NCBI GenBank assembly: GCA_012656075.1
Contig: JAAKBF010000260.1
Span: 353,655 to 417,654, forward strand
Reading direction: 5' to 3'
Source of the DNA: Phytophthora hibernalis
Taxonomy: Eukaryota > Oomycota > Peronosporomycetes > Peronosporales > Peronosporaceae
DNA: 64,000 nt
Shown: one piece after another, positions 41,537 through 52,444 of the stretch
How positions within the stretch are numbered: position 1 is the stretch's first letter
Layout: each line of letters starts with the position of its first letter
The notes under the pieces: generated by a model
What the model was told of the DNA's origin: nothing
The model's input: only the letters and a program-made list of their open reading frames with translations
Databases searched by the model: none
Program-made: the position numbers and the translations under genes

Positions 41537-42514
41537 CGTTACCGGTAGGTCATATAATTCTAAATGACAATAGTACTATCCGATTCACTTTCTGTACTTT
41601 TGAAGTAATTTTGTACTATTGGGCTTTGCTGTTCTACACCAATGCGTTCATTAAATGTTTCTTGTCTTGGAAGATCAAAACTTGTTACAGTATGCAGATA
41701 ACTAGAATCATTAGAAATAGCCAATAAAGAATTTTTTTGCAGCATTCCGCTCGCTCTATGAAAGTAACGATCCAGTGCTGGAACAAAACGATACTGGAGC
41801 CACGTGCGGTTGCCCTCGCTGTTATTACGGCGATCTTCACCCCCAACTAGACCGCCCCACAACCCCCACGAGAACGTCGTATGCCGATGGAAGCCCTACA
41901 CGACACGAGAGGCGCGCCTTGCGGGTCTTACTGATCAATTTGCGCGTGGCGTCAGAGCACTTGTAGGCCTCGCAGATAGCCGCATAGACGTAACACGTAG
42001 TACGACAGGTTAGTCGACGCCGGCGGCGCGATCGCCGTGGAGCTTCCGGGCACGGAGGCAGGTCGCTTTTACGCACTTCGTAAAAGAATATTCGTTGTAG
42101 TAGGTAGAAAATAAAGCAGAAAATAAAGCTCTGTTTTACCCAGGGCGACAAGTCGGTTTTAGAAATGATGAAATAGAGGTAAACATATCTGCAAACAACA
42201 ATACATGTACAATTATCTAAATAGATTGCTATTTACTGAAATTTACTACTATAGCAATGCACGAACAACGACTACAACCATGTAAATTAATACCGGTACC
42301 TACAAAACGAATACAGGGATAATCGCGCAAGGTATGCCAACGAAGTACATGCACATTTTTGCCGTTGCTCCGTATATCATGCGTTTTATCGATTCCTCCA
42401 GCAATACAAGGTGATCCCTCAGCCTTTGCCAGTTCAATTTCTTTCAGTAAATATTGAGGCCAAAGTCTGTGTGGTCGGTCTTACGAGTTCAGATTCTAAT
42501 CGTCCGACTTCGAG
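41537..42514. other. Intergenic region without a supported gene
   Basis: A 100-codon minus-strand frame (41560-41862; NERIGVEQQSPIVQNYFKS) has plausible composition but no family I recognise, and no start context. The rest is AT-rich, with nothing visible. Confidence 0.35.
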
Positions 42515-42930
42515 ATGATGCGAACGTTTGGACTATCAGCTACAACCGTGATCGCTATTTTCTTAGTCAATATATGCTGCGCGTGTGAAGTCTCGCTCAC
42601 GCTATGGAGCTACGCAGGTTCTTCATCGAAGTTCCAGCACTTCACCCTGTCAGCTGCCCAGACCTGCTACAAAGTCTCCTCGTGCGCTCTTGAGAAAGTG
42701 TCGTTTGCCAAGTGGTCAACGATTCCGAAACACAAGAAAATCACTTTCTACAAGGACGAGATCTGTCATACCCTCAGCTACTACGCCACGAGAAGTAACG
42801 AAAAAGTTTGGCCTTCAACAAGGCAGGGGTGAGCGAGAACGTATCGGCTGTTATGATCTACAACGATGCAGATTTGAGCATGGAGTACGGTAACATTTGC
42901 AGCGACTTGTACCTCTCAGGATCTTCCTAA
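42515..42930 (+). CDS. Small secreted Cys-containing protein, family member A; one frameshift
   Basis: Signal peptide MMRTFGLSATTVIAIFLVNI then CCACEVSLTLWSYAGSS. The mature part carries FTLSAAQTCYKVSSCALEKV, then WSTIPKHKKITFYKDEICHT. One T is missing in a run near 42808 and the protein continues in the next frame (FNKAGVSENVSAVMIYNDAD) to a stop at 42928-42930, about 138 residues in all. The pattern (Trp/Leu-x-x-Tyr, Cys-Tyr-x-(V/L)-S-x-Cys, Trp-S-x-I-P, FY) matches the minus-strand gene at 55259-55735, so both belong to one secreted family. Function unknown; a candidate effector or elicitor. Confidence 0.72.
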
Positions 42931-42971
42931 GACATTATCTGTTAACAAAAATAACGTGCAGTACAAACGAG

Positions 42972-45900
42972 CTACTCCTGGTTACTTGTCGAACTTGAAC
43001 CATCGGAAGGTACCACTAAAACAAATTGAAATTGAGGGTTGCTGTGTGTCGGAGTTGGACCTGAATCAGTGGTGCCTTCATCGCTACCCCCAATATTCGA
43101 CTCCGCTGTGACTCGAACCAGTGCTGGACTACCTGCTAGTCGCTTGAAGAAAGAAATTAGTTGTTCGGCAAGTGGCCGAGAACCAGACTGGGGTGAAGCG
43201 CCACTACTGCCGCTTTCACTAATCCAAGAGGACCACGGACTGGTACCAGGTGCTGACAACGGAAGTACAGCCAGCATCACGAGCAAAAGCTGAAACTTCT
43301 CAAATGAGATCACCTCGGTGTGGGCGCTGCCGGATATCCAATTGATTGCCTCCAAGAGGAAATGTAGTGCAGGAAGACCAGCACCCGGGGTTAGCAAGTT
43401 GAAATCACTGGCGAACATTGCCAAACCGCGAAACGTGAGCATCGCTAGTCGGCGCGGAGCTGCTGCTTTCGGAGTTGAAACAATAGGAATAGCACCACCT
43501 GTGTCAACGTGAAGCTCGCGGCGCGAGTAGTGACGATGCAGCAATTGTACAGCTGCCCGATTGGCTGCTAATAGATGGCGCGCCGCTACCGCAGCAGGAT
43601 CATGAGATCCAGTGAGCTGGAGATCTAGTTCCTTGCAGCGACGAATTTGAGTAAGCCGCGCTCCAAGTCGTAATGATAGCGGTACGAGATAGCGCAGCAT
43701 GAACCATTCCTCGTCGTCATCGATCTCGGGGTCCTCACCACCAGCTTGCTGCATTGCCTGCTCCACCTGTGCGACCACCCGCTCACGAACAATTATCATT
43801 GCGGTTGTAAACCCACTTAAACTTAAGTGCGTGTCACCTCCGCCAGCAATTGGAGCTGCTTGCCGGTGTGCCATTCTCGAGGCGTGGGTCGGTGAACCTT
43901 CTTGTGCCATTGTGCGTTCAGCCTGAGAAAATATGAGGTCGGTCACGTGCAATTTTAGCGGAGGTGCGCCGCTACCAGCACCTCCACCGTTTCGAGATGA
44001 CACCAAGGAAGAGGCTGAAGACGATCCTCCTGGAATCACGTTCATATCCCGCAGCACAACTCGGAATTGACCTTTGCTCAAGCCGCGTTGGTTCACCGGA
44101 TCCACAAGCGCCACATAGTAGTGGAAGAGACAATTGCTTAGGCGCTTCTCCGTAGTAAGAACCTGTAGGTCGCGGACACCGCGCAGCTTTAGGTACGTGC
44201 TTAAGAACATATCCAACGCGGGCTCGTTGGAACAAATCTCTTCCAGCCGCGCCTCGGCACCTCCTTCTTCCTCATCGTCATCCGCATCATTGTCATTACT
44301 TGGTCCTTCATTGTCTTCATCGGTCTCGGTTAGAGCCTCGCCGACACTAGACTGCCTCTTGCCTTTTCCGTTCGACATTTTCCCAGTAGTCTTCGTAGCC
44401 TGGCTGTTGTGAGTTGTCAGCTTCATCATCATGGATTGCTTCTTACGACGCACAAAGAGGAGCGCGGCAATAACTGTGCCAGTCGAGCTTGCTCCTCGCG
44501 CTTGGCAATGTCTTCCCGCCGTTGGCGAACATAAAGTCTTGCTTGCAATAATGTTTGCTCGTGCGCTTCAAGCTGTCTGCGCTTTTCTCGTGCTATAGCA
44601 GCTGCTAGTGCCGAGCGAGACTTATCTAGGCCTTCCCACACACGTGAGGCTTCTTGCGATGTACGAGCCCCCGCAGCACTCGCGAGTTCGCGCACTGCAT
44701 CAGGTTCTTCCCACTGGGATTGACCAGTTCGGGTGTTCTTGTAGTAGATGGCCCGAGACACCTGATCCTGCACCGCAGTCCACTCCGTTTCACGGCCAGT
44801 AACCACACACACGGTCTGCTTCTTCTTCTTTACCCACACGTACTCTTCGTTGCCATCCTCCGTGTCAGTGTTATCGGAGTATCCACTGTATTGTTGGCTG
44901 TCGTTTGTTGACATCTGTGCTTGTAGAGAAGCATCAAAGCCGGGTGGAATCTCCCATTGGCATTTTCCAGTGAGGTTGTTGTAGTAAAATGCCTGTCCGC
45001 TGTTGTTGTCCCAGCATTGAACCCAATCGCTACTTTTACCCTCAGCCTTCGAATCGCCGTAGTTATTACCACTGGCGTCCGCTGCATTCGCAGGTGCCAG
45101 CCATGATGTACCTGCACTTGCTGCAAGTTCTTTTTCAGCCTGGACGAGAAGTGCTTCGCAGCTAGGATGCTTATTTGCGATAGCTAGGTCTTTCGGGCTC
45201 ATACCTTTCGCGTTGTTCGATAATGGATCGGAACCGTAGCGTAGAAGTACGGCAAGAGAATCGGTGCTGCCATTGCAAGCGGCTGCGTGAATAGCACGAT
45301 CACCACGCTGATCCTCCAGCTCCAGCATCCACGAGCGCGACTGGTTGTTCCAAGCACATAGAAACTCAACACAAGCGACTCGATTGCGAGCACAGGCAAC
45401 GAATAACGGTGACCGACCAAGTTTGTCACCTTGAAGGAGATCATCCCCAAAGGCTAAGAGCGCTTCAAGACACTCCGGCGTAGTAGCCAAATGCGATGGT
45501 TTGAAACCTTTGGCGTTGCGGCCATGGGGATCAGCACCAGCATCCAGCAGTAGCTGCAAGCACTTGTACCAACCAAAGAAACAACATACATGCACCGGAG
45601 TGTCCATCTGACGATCTGGGGTGTTCAGCCAAATTCGGCGTACGCGTGCCAATAACGCACAACACTCTTGTCTGTCCGCTGCACAGGCATAGAACAATGG
45701 CGTCCGCTGCTTCTTGTCAAGCCACGTGGTTTTCTTCTTGTTTTGATCTCCAGAGTTCTCAGGCTCTGCGTCAGCTTTCCGAAGGAGAATATCTAGACAG
45801 GTAACGTGGCCACTGTAGCATGCACAGTGCAATGGCGGCATATCACGACTCTTACTGCACTGCGAACATACTTGCGACTGCTGCTGAGTAGAAATGTCCT

Positions 45901-46396
45901 CCTTTTCAGGAGTAGAAGTGACCAACGGAGACGGCCGAAATTTCGCGTCTGCAGGGAGGGTGGGGGCTTCAGCACTACGAGAGGTAGGACTTCCGGGGAG
46001 AGGTGCGAGCTTATGCGTCCGAGCTGTTGGTCGCGGCTCCATCGTTGTTACCAAGCTGTCGTCCGTGGAGGGCACCTTCTCGAGATACTTCGCATCGAGC
46101 GAGCTCAGAGCTGAGTGTGATTCGATGCGGTACATGCGTCCCTTTTGGGTCCCACCAGTGTTCCTACCATCATTCAAAACATGGTCTTCGCTGTCGGTAC
46201 CAGAACCGTTCTCGTCGTCCTCGCCGTCGGCCACTTTCCCGTCAATGAGATCATCAGAAAACAATTGCTCCGTCGAGATATCATGCGACATCCTGGACAC
46301 CAGCTTCCTCTTCGCTTTCCTTTCAGCAGCCGAAGGATCCGGTGCAACATTCGTAGCCTCGCCACCTTCAACGTACACCCTCGTGGACTTCTTCAT
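42972..46396 (-). CDS. Large ankyrin-repeat, two-WW-domain protein; one frameshift near 44455
   Basis: About 1140 residues if continuous. The ATG at 46396 (MKKSTRVYVEGGEA) is the first in frame. An acidic N-terminus is followed by ankyrin repeats (PLHCACYSGHVTCLDILLRK; TPVHVCCFFGWYKCLQLLLD; AIHAAACNGSTDSLAVLLRY), then two WW domains (CWDNNSGQAFYYNNLTGKCQ with WEIP; VSRAIYYKNTRTGQSQWEEP), which bind Pro-rich ligands, and a coiled coil (AREKRRQLEAHEQTLLQARL). The frame breaks near 44455 where one base is missing, and continues as LLFVRRKKQSMMMKL into an acidic linker and a helical domain (LSNCLFHYYVALVDPVNQRG...). Two adjacent genes is an alternative, because three Met codons lie at the start of the second frame. 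Probably an intracellular scaffold. Confidence 0.78.
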
Positions 46397-46614
46397 CGCC
46401 AATCTCGTTCTTCTCAAAAAGTGGGCGACGCTCTGCAATTCATAAATGAAACAGTCAGCAACGGTTAGTTATGAAGACCTCTGCAAATTTGGTGAAGACA
46501 CGAGAACCCCGCCAGCTTTCATTCATTGCATCGAGTTCTGTTGGATAGTACACGCTTAAAAAATTAAAGCAAAAGATCCGCCAACACCCACGCTACATGA
46601 TCACACATCACGAA

Positions 46615-48223
46615 TTAAGTGGACACCACGTGCAGCCAGTCATTCGGCGCAAGCGAGATGGAGTGCTTGAGTTCCTCAACAACATTGTCGCGGATTTCCG
46701 GTCGCGACAACATCAATTGACGCGCGCTTTCAAGCACATCAGAAGCGTTCCACAGCAAAATGCCCATGATCTTGTTGCCCTTCAGGTAGTACACCACCCC
46801 TCGCTCGTACGGCATGCCTCGTCCTCCATTGGGACCCACGCTGATATTGGGCGGCTGCACCCACACACCTACGGTCCGTAGCGAAGAGTCCACCTCGCCA
46901 ATCCCTTCAATCAAAACGCCAACTCCAGGAGATGGCTGCGGAACAGTGGCTGGTGGCGGTACGTCTTCATCTTTCCAGCCCCTCGAAGAGATCGAGCCAT
47001 GTTACGCCCCGCCGTCAGCCCACTGTTGACAGCATGATCATACCGGTCCACGCGCCGTCGTCCCAAGTAAGGGTCATAGTAGCTGGCAGCATTACCTGCC
47101 ACAAAGAGTCCCGATACCGCTTCCAGCTGAGCATTCACAACCAATCCGCCGTTCTTCTCGTCCCGCTCGAGGCCTCCTCCACCTCGTGTCGCTCGTCCCA
47201 TGCGTAGTGTCGGCGCTGGGTCCGTGTGCGTGGACGCGAGCACCACATAGTCTGCATCCAGCGCTGCCTCAGGTTTATCTTTGCCCAGAACACCGACCGT
47301 CACACCGCAGTCGCTCTCATTCTCCTCGTCGTCCACACTGGGTCTAAGACTCGTAACTAATTTATCTGGGACGACCTCCACGCCCGCGCGACCGAGTCTT
47401 CGGCCCAATTCGTCCGCCAGATACGGCGGCAGCGTCCTAGCGGCGGGCGCCTGCTCCACAAACACGAGTTTAGTCTTCAAATGGTCGTTGCGCTCGTCTG
47501 TAGCTAGCGCGCAGGCCACTTCGCAGCCCAAAAAGCCCGCGCCGATGACCAGCACGCTGTGCGCGTCGCCGTCTCCTCCTGCCGCCAGCTGGTCCAACCG
47601 CACAAAGTCCGCGCGGGTCGTGCACGTGTTGACGCGGTCCTTGAGCGCGTACGAGAGGCGGTCGCTGTCCAGCACGTAGAAGTGGCGCGGCCGCCCCGCC
47701 GACGCGATGAGGCAGCGCTCGTAGCGCACCTCCGTGCCGTCGCCCAGCAGCACACGGTTCTTCTCAGCGTCGAACTCGAGCGGCCGCTTGTCCAGCAGCA
47801 GCGTGAGCGGCGGAGGACCCGCGGAGGGCGACGCGTCCTCCTCGAAACGCGCGCTCAGGTGGCGGCGCCACTCGTTGTAGCTCTCGAGCAGCGCGGGCGC
47901 CAGCGGTTCGTCGCGCGGCGCGTCGTCCTGTTCCTGGGCCGCGTGGAAGTCTAGACGGGGCAGCGCGTGCTCGTCGCTGAGCACGAGGATGTCGGCGCTG
48001 GCGTCTTCCTGGCGGATGGCCTCGATGGCGGCGTTGGCGGCCGTGCCCGAGCCCACGACCACGTAGCGGTGCAGCTTCGTCTGCTTGCGGCGCGTGAAGC
48101 GGCGCGTGAGGTGCAGCGGATCGCCGCGCGGCTCATCGGCTGCGACGATGGGCTCGCAGAAAGAGGAGACGCCGCCCACGGCCAGCGCCGCCGCGCCCAG
48201 CGACCGAGCGGGAAGCGCCACAT
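46615..48223 (-). CDS. AIFM1: AIF-like mitochondrial FAD/NAD oxidoreductase; two 1-base frameshifts
   Basis: A pyridine-nucleotide-disulphide oxidoreductase fold: FAD-binding VVVGSGTAANAAIEAI, NAD-binding VLVIGAGFLGCEVACAL, and the AIF hallmark FVAGNAASYYDPYLGRRRV with DHAVNSG, then the AIF C-terminal part (GIGEVDSSLRTVGVWVQ, GVVYYLKGNKIMGILLWN). AIF supports respiratory-chain assembly in mitochondria and acts in caspase-independent death in animals. I choose the ATG at 48223 (MWRFPLGR), which gives a basic, mitochondrial-type start and an initiator 22 bases upstream; it needs one missing base near 48195 to join RSLGAAALAVGG. A second break near 46915 joins HLLE to GVLIEGIG. Confidence 0.85.
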
Positions 48224-48244
48224 GACCAGGAAGGGAGGAAATGC

Positions 48245-48258
48245 GGAATGCAGAGTGA
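48245..48258 (-). promoter_or_regulatory. Probable oomycete initiator for the AIF-like gene
   Basis: The minus strand reads TCACTCTGCATTCC, 11-12 of 14 matches to the initiator consensus, 22 bases upstream of the ATG at 48223. Confidence 0.5.
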
Positions 48259-48310
48259 ATGTCGTGTTGAAGATGGACGGAGCGGGATACCGGTACCGGT
48301 ATCCTCTCTG

Positions 48311-48342
48311 ATCTGATTGGTCGAACTGCCCACCAATCAGAT
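48311..48342. promoter_or_regulatory. Inverted pair of CCAAT boxes
   Basis: ATCTGATTGGT (48311-48321) and ACCAATCAGAT (48332-48342) are perfect 11-base inverted arms around a 10-base spacer, each containing a CCAAT box in opposite orientation. They lie about 90 bases upstream of the AIF-like gene and about 440 bases upstream of the divergent ankyrin-kinase gene. Confidence 0.5.
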
Positions 48343-48674
48343 GTCAAGACAGCTCCCTTGGTCGGTAGCTGCAGCTTTTGTTAAACAGCAGGACGCACTA
48401 CCGACAGATCCTTGCACCGCAGTGCCACCGTCCTCAAGAAGAGTGCCGACAGGTTTGTAAGCGAGTGAAGGGGTCATGTCGCAGGGGGTGAGCGGGAAAC
48501 GAGGGTGAAATGGGTCTGTGGAGCAACCTACCTGTCAGGAACGAGTTTCTCTCTGCTCATTTACCCGGCTGTGGAGTTCATTGCGCTGGTTAATCGAGCG
48601 ACGATCCATTATTGGCCAGGAAACGCTCTGATCGTCCCAATGGACGTGTTCCCCTACGAATTGGTGCATCGGGC

Positions 48675-48687
48675 CAGAGTCTCATGA
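48675..48687 (+). promoter_or_regulatory. Shared upstream motif of the ankyrin family
   Basis: CAGAGTCTCATGA, 95 bases before the ATG at 48782. Identical to 40051-40063 and matching the minus-strand site at 32998-33009. Confidence 0.55.
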
Positions 48688-48781
48688 CTGGTTTCGCTTA
48701 CTCAGGCTAGTGACCAGTGCTGTGGGTTCAGGTAACAGGAAGTATTGCGGTGGGAAATCTTGTGCACGGAGAAGGTAGGAG

Positions 48782-50431
48782 ATGGGAAACAAGGGAAGCA
48801 GCGTTAATCATTAGCTTCCCTGGCAGCTTGCAAGGGCGACGTTGAGGGGTCAAGCGTCTTGTTCGGGATGGTGCAGATGTGGACGCCATCGATGGGAATG
48901 GCTTTGCAGCGCTTGTGTTCGCTGCGCAGAAAGATCATCTGGAGGTGGTGCGCTATTTGGTTGAACAAGGAGCCGACAAAGAGGCAAAGGACGCACTTGG
49001 AAATACGGCGCTGATGAAGGCTGTGCAGAATGCTCATCTGGAGGTGGTGCGCTATCTTGTTGTGCAAGGAGCTGACAAAGACGTAAAGAACACAGCTGGG
49101 GAAACGGCGCTGATTTTGGCTGTTCTGGGGGTCACCCATTTACATGGCATCTTAAACAGTCAATCAGGGAGGAGTCAGCCGCAGTCACCGGCATCCTTTT
49201 ATCGGGGAGTGCCAGTTTAACTGCTGTAGTTGCTTTTAGCGCTTCGGCACTGGTGTATTCTCTTCTGACTAGAAGAAACGAAGCAATTCCGGATGGTGCA
49301 TTTAAAGTTGCCCATGTACTTCTCGATGCTGGAGCGGATGCGTCGTGTCTGAACAACAACGAGTACGGCTTTGATGCTATTACTACTGCGCGACGACATA
49401 CAAGAAGGCGGTATTTGTTCGCTTGCGAGGAAGCTGCTTCAAAACGGAACGCCCCCACTCAAGTCAAACAAGGATGGCAAATCAGCAAAGTCCATTGCGC
49501 GCGTCAGAAGCTTTCATCATATCGAAGCACTCGTGGAGGAATACGGTTCAAAACCTAAACGACCTATTATTTTCCGAGAAGAACCCAACGCAGATGAATC
49601 AGTCTGGTTCATCTGTCATAACTCTGTGAGCCGAAATGAAACTCCATTTGCATTTGGCGGCTTTGGAAACGTTTACCACGCGAGGTGGTCGAACAGCCGT
49701 GTCGTTCTGAAGGAAATCGTCATCCGCTCCGACGTAGACATGAAGCGTTTTCGGCGCGAAGTGAATGTCTGGAGTGACAACAAACACCCAACATCGTGCA
49801 ATTCTACGGTGGCAACGACCATATTTCATCCTATCCGAATATGCTTCAAATGGTGAGCTGCTGAAGTATTTGGAAAAGGAAGGTCTGGCGTAAGATTGTT
49901 GAGGTTGCGGCGGGACTGAACCATCTCCACGAGAACGGCGTCGTTCACGGGGATCTCAAGGGCAACAACATCGTCGTCAGCTCTAATGGTACTGCAATGC
50001 TTACAGATTTCGGACTGAGTTTTCATCCGTCGGGGGCTTCCTCCATTCAAGAAAGGAAATTGACGCTAGTAGCGATGCAATGGCGCGCTCCGGAGTACGC
50101 TACGATGACCGTGACCTCCCCATCGTTCGAGTCGGACGTGTATTCGTTGGGTATGTGCATCCTTGAGGCAGTGACTTGAGCTATTCCGTGAGGAGGTGGA
50201 TTGGGTACTGACGAACTACGATAGAGGCCGTGCACAATGGAGAGGGTGATTGATAAGCCGGAAGCGGTGGCGAATGACGAATGGCAACTGATAGACAAAA
50301 TGATATCTCCTCAGCGTCTGGAGCGACCGACAATGCAAGAAGTACTGTCTTCGCTGAAGAAGTTTGCTGCTCGCGAAGAGGACGAACAGCGTCGCAGGGC
50401 ATGCCCGTATTCTACCAAAAGTTCAGATTGA
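48782..50431 (+). pseudogene. Ankyrin-repeat protein kinase (TKL-like), full layout but many frame breaks
   Basis: Starts MGNKGSSVNH, a Met-Gly-Asn N-terminus that could be myristoylated, then a stop or frame break. Ankyrin repeats follow (GNGFAALVFAAQKDHLEVVR; NTALMKAVQNAHLEVVRYLV; HVLLDAGADASCLNNNE). The kinase N-lobe is present (FAFGGFGNVYHARWSNSRVV, LKEIVI with the ATP-site Lys, FRREVNVW), as are NGVVHGDLKGNNIVVSS, LTDFGLSF, WRAPEY, SFESDVYSLGMCILEA and the tail MQEVLSSLKKFAARE ending at 50431. At least six frame changes plus a TGA near 50176 break it. An unrelated ~90-base stretch near 49130-49220 interrupts the ankyrin part. It is the template for judging the deletion in the 31743 copy. 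Confidence 0.82.
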
Positions 50432-50638
50432 TGATAAATGTACAAATTTAACGCAAAATAATACATTTATTGAGAGTGCCAGCCTACAAATGCTCACTCA
50501 TCTCCGGCCACTTCTCTGCAGGTACTGTAGACGCTACAAATCAGGTCAGCCAAAACACCCCGATTCATGTCGACTATTTATAGGCTATAAATTATCAATT
50601 TCCATCGCGCACCACAAGTCCAAGTCTCCGCTTTCTCG

Positions 50639-51626
50639 ATGCTGAATCTGTATCCTCCGGCCAACCACGCCGTACACAACGGAATCATGCTCAACTTCGC
50701 ACCAGATATCGACCACGCGTGCCAAACCATCCACGACGCCTGCAAGGGGCTGGGCACGAACGAGAAGGATCTCATCACGGCACTCGGGACCAAGTCCGCG
50801 GACCAACGGTACATCATCTCCGTCCGGTACCAGCAATTGTACAGGAAGGAGCTCAAGAAGGTGCTCAAAGGAGAGACGTCTGGCCACTTCGGTCGCCTAC
50901 TGCAGCTCATTTCCCGCCCACTACCTGAAGCCGAAGCTGCCATCATCCGCAAAGCCACCAAGGGGTCGGCACCAAGGAGAAACTCATCTACCCCATCGTC
51001 ATGGGGAGAACCAACATAGAACTAGCCATTTTAAAGAAAACCTACTATGATAAGTTCGGCCACGACCTGGGCTCCGTCCTGGACGGAGAGCTCGGTGGCG
51101 ATCTGAAGAAGGTCATTTTGGCAGCTGTGCAGGCCCCAGTGGAGCAGTTCAACCCCGCGCAGCACACCCCTCAGAAAGCGGAAGCAGATGCGGAAGCCCT
51201 GTACAAGGCTGGACAAGGCCGTATGGGCACAGACGAGCGGACGTTCATTGGTATCTTGGTGACGAGCCCACCGCAACATTTGCGAGCGATCAACGCGGCC
51301 TACGTGATGAAACACAAGAACGACATTATCAAGGCGGTGAAGAAGGAGTTCGGCGGAGACGCGGAGGAGGCTTTGCTCTTCCTGGTGCGCATGGCGTTGG
51401 AGCCACTTGAGTTGCTGTCGGAGCTGTTCGAGAAAACCATGAAAGGCTTTGGCACGGACGAAGACGCGCTGAGTGCGACGCTTGTGCGCTACCATTTGGT
51501 GCTGCGCGATATCTTCCCGTGTACAAGAAATTGTACCGCAAGGAGCTTCGTGACCGCATCCATGGCGAGGTCAGTGGTGACTACAGGAAACTCTTGTTGG
51601 CAGTTTTCGACGCCCCGGGATACTAA
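50639..51626 (+). CDS. Annexin, four repeats; two 1-base frameshifts
   Basis: About 329 residues, normal for annexins, which bind phospholipid membranes in a calcium-dependent way. Four annexin repeats are visible: GLGTNEKDLITALGTKSADQ...; GTKEKLIYPIVMGRTN...YYDKFGHDLGSVLDGELGG; GRMGTDERTFIGILVTSPPQ...; GFGTDEDALSATLVRYH... then LYRKELRDRIHGEVSGDYRK. Type-II calcium sites (G-x-GT ... acidic) are seen in repeats 1 and 4. The frame breaks at a G run near 50963 and at a C run near 51517; each needs one extra base, and the last frame ends at 51624-51626 after VFDAPGY. Annexins are abundant at oomycete cell walls and membranes. Confidence 0.88.
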
Positions 51627-51758
51627 CCGGACGGGTACGTACTTGTGGGTCGAGCAAGGATTTCTTCTTGTTGTTGGACGTACCGGTAGCCAAGATACGT
51701 GTCAGTGATGATCCTTGGGGAAAACACGATCTGTATGCGCAGTCGCAAGATACATGTA

Positions 51759-52229
51759 CAGATTAACCTGGCACACCTGATAGCATCCGTGGACAACGGC
51801 CGTATCAGGTATAGCAGTACTATCAGATTTGACAGTAGACGGTAGCGATAGTCCACGCTACAACCACCACTTGATGCAAAACAGCAGGTAATAATCGAAA
51901 CCAACTGATACTACGGTACTACATTTTGCTGCCCGAGCACCCTGAACTCGATGAAAAGCTGCTGAAAGACCTTTGGAAGCTACAGCTACGAGTGCCCGAG
52001 GACATTTGTCTCGACCAAGAAGAGAAAACTACTCAGACATCCATTACGAACGACTTTAACCCCGGCTAGGTAGTATCAAATCCCGCCAAATTGGCTATCA
52101 GATATCAGGTTCGATAGGTATCAGATTTACTCCATACATTATACTAACTACCAAGTCGGTGGATCGATTTCGTATCAGATATAGCAGGGTATCAGGTTTG
52201 TCAGGTATTATTTAGGACAGGTTAATCTG
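51759..52229. mobile_element. 471-base Tc1/mariner-type MITE with TA target duplication
   Basis: CAGATTAACCTG (51759-51770) is the exact reverse complement of CAGGTTAATCTG (52218-52229), and both ends are flanked by TA, the mariner target duplication. TATCAG or its complement recurs about nine times inside both halves. The centre carries a 49-codon frame ending in FNPG-stop (LLPEHPELDEKLLKDLWKLQ), which looks like captured coding sequence. Confidence 0.7.
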
Positions 52230-52444
52230 TAATCCAGAGTAATAAAGGATGCGTTTTTGACAGCAGTTTTAACGGAGAATCCCCAATCTGCATCCACCAC
52301 TGGTGGTGCACCAGACACGATACATGTATTATTAATAATAATCAACTTGGTCTGCGAATTTTTAATTTTAAATTGACGCGATGCTGTTGAAAGTTTCACG
52401 TCTCATAGAAAAACTATAATTATAACCTGTGTAGTTATAATAAA

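Noticed and set aside
43039..46468. Plus-strand frames across the ankyrin-WW gene
   Set aside because: Short overlapping shadows; the minus-strand frame holds the ankyrin and WW motifs.
47281..48311. Several plus-strand frames over the AIF-like gene
   Set aside because: They are shadows of the minus-strand gene, whose two Rossmann motifs and AIF hallmark are unambiguous.
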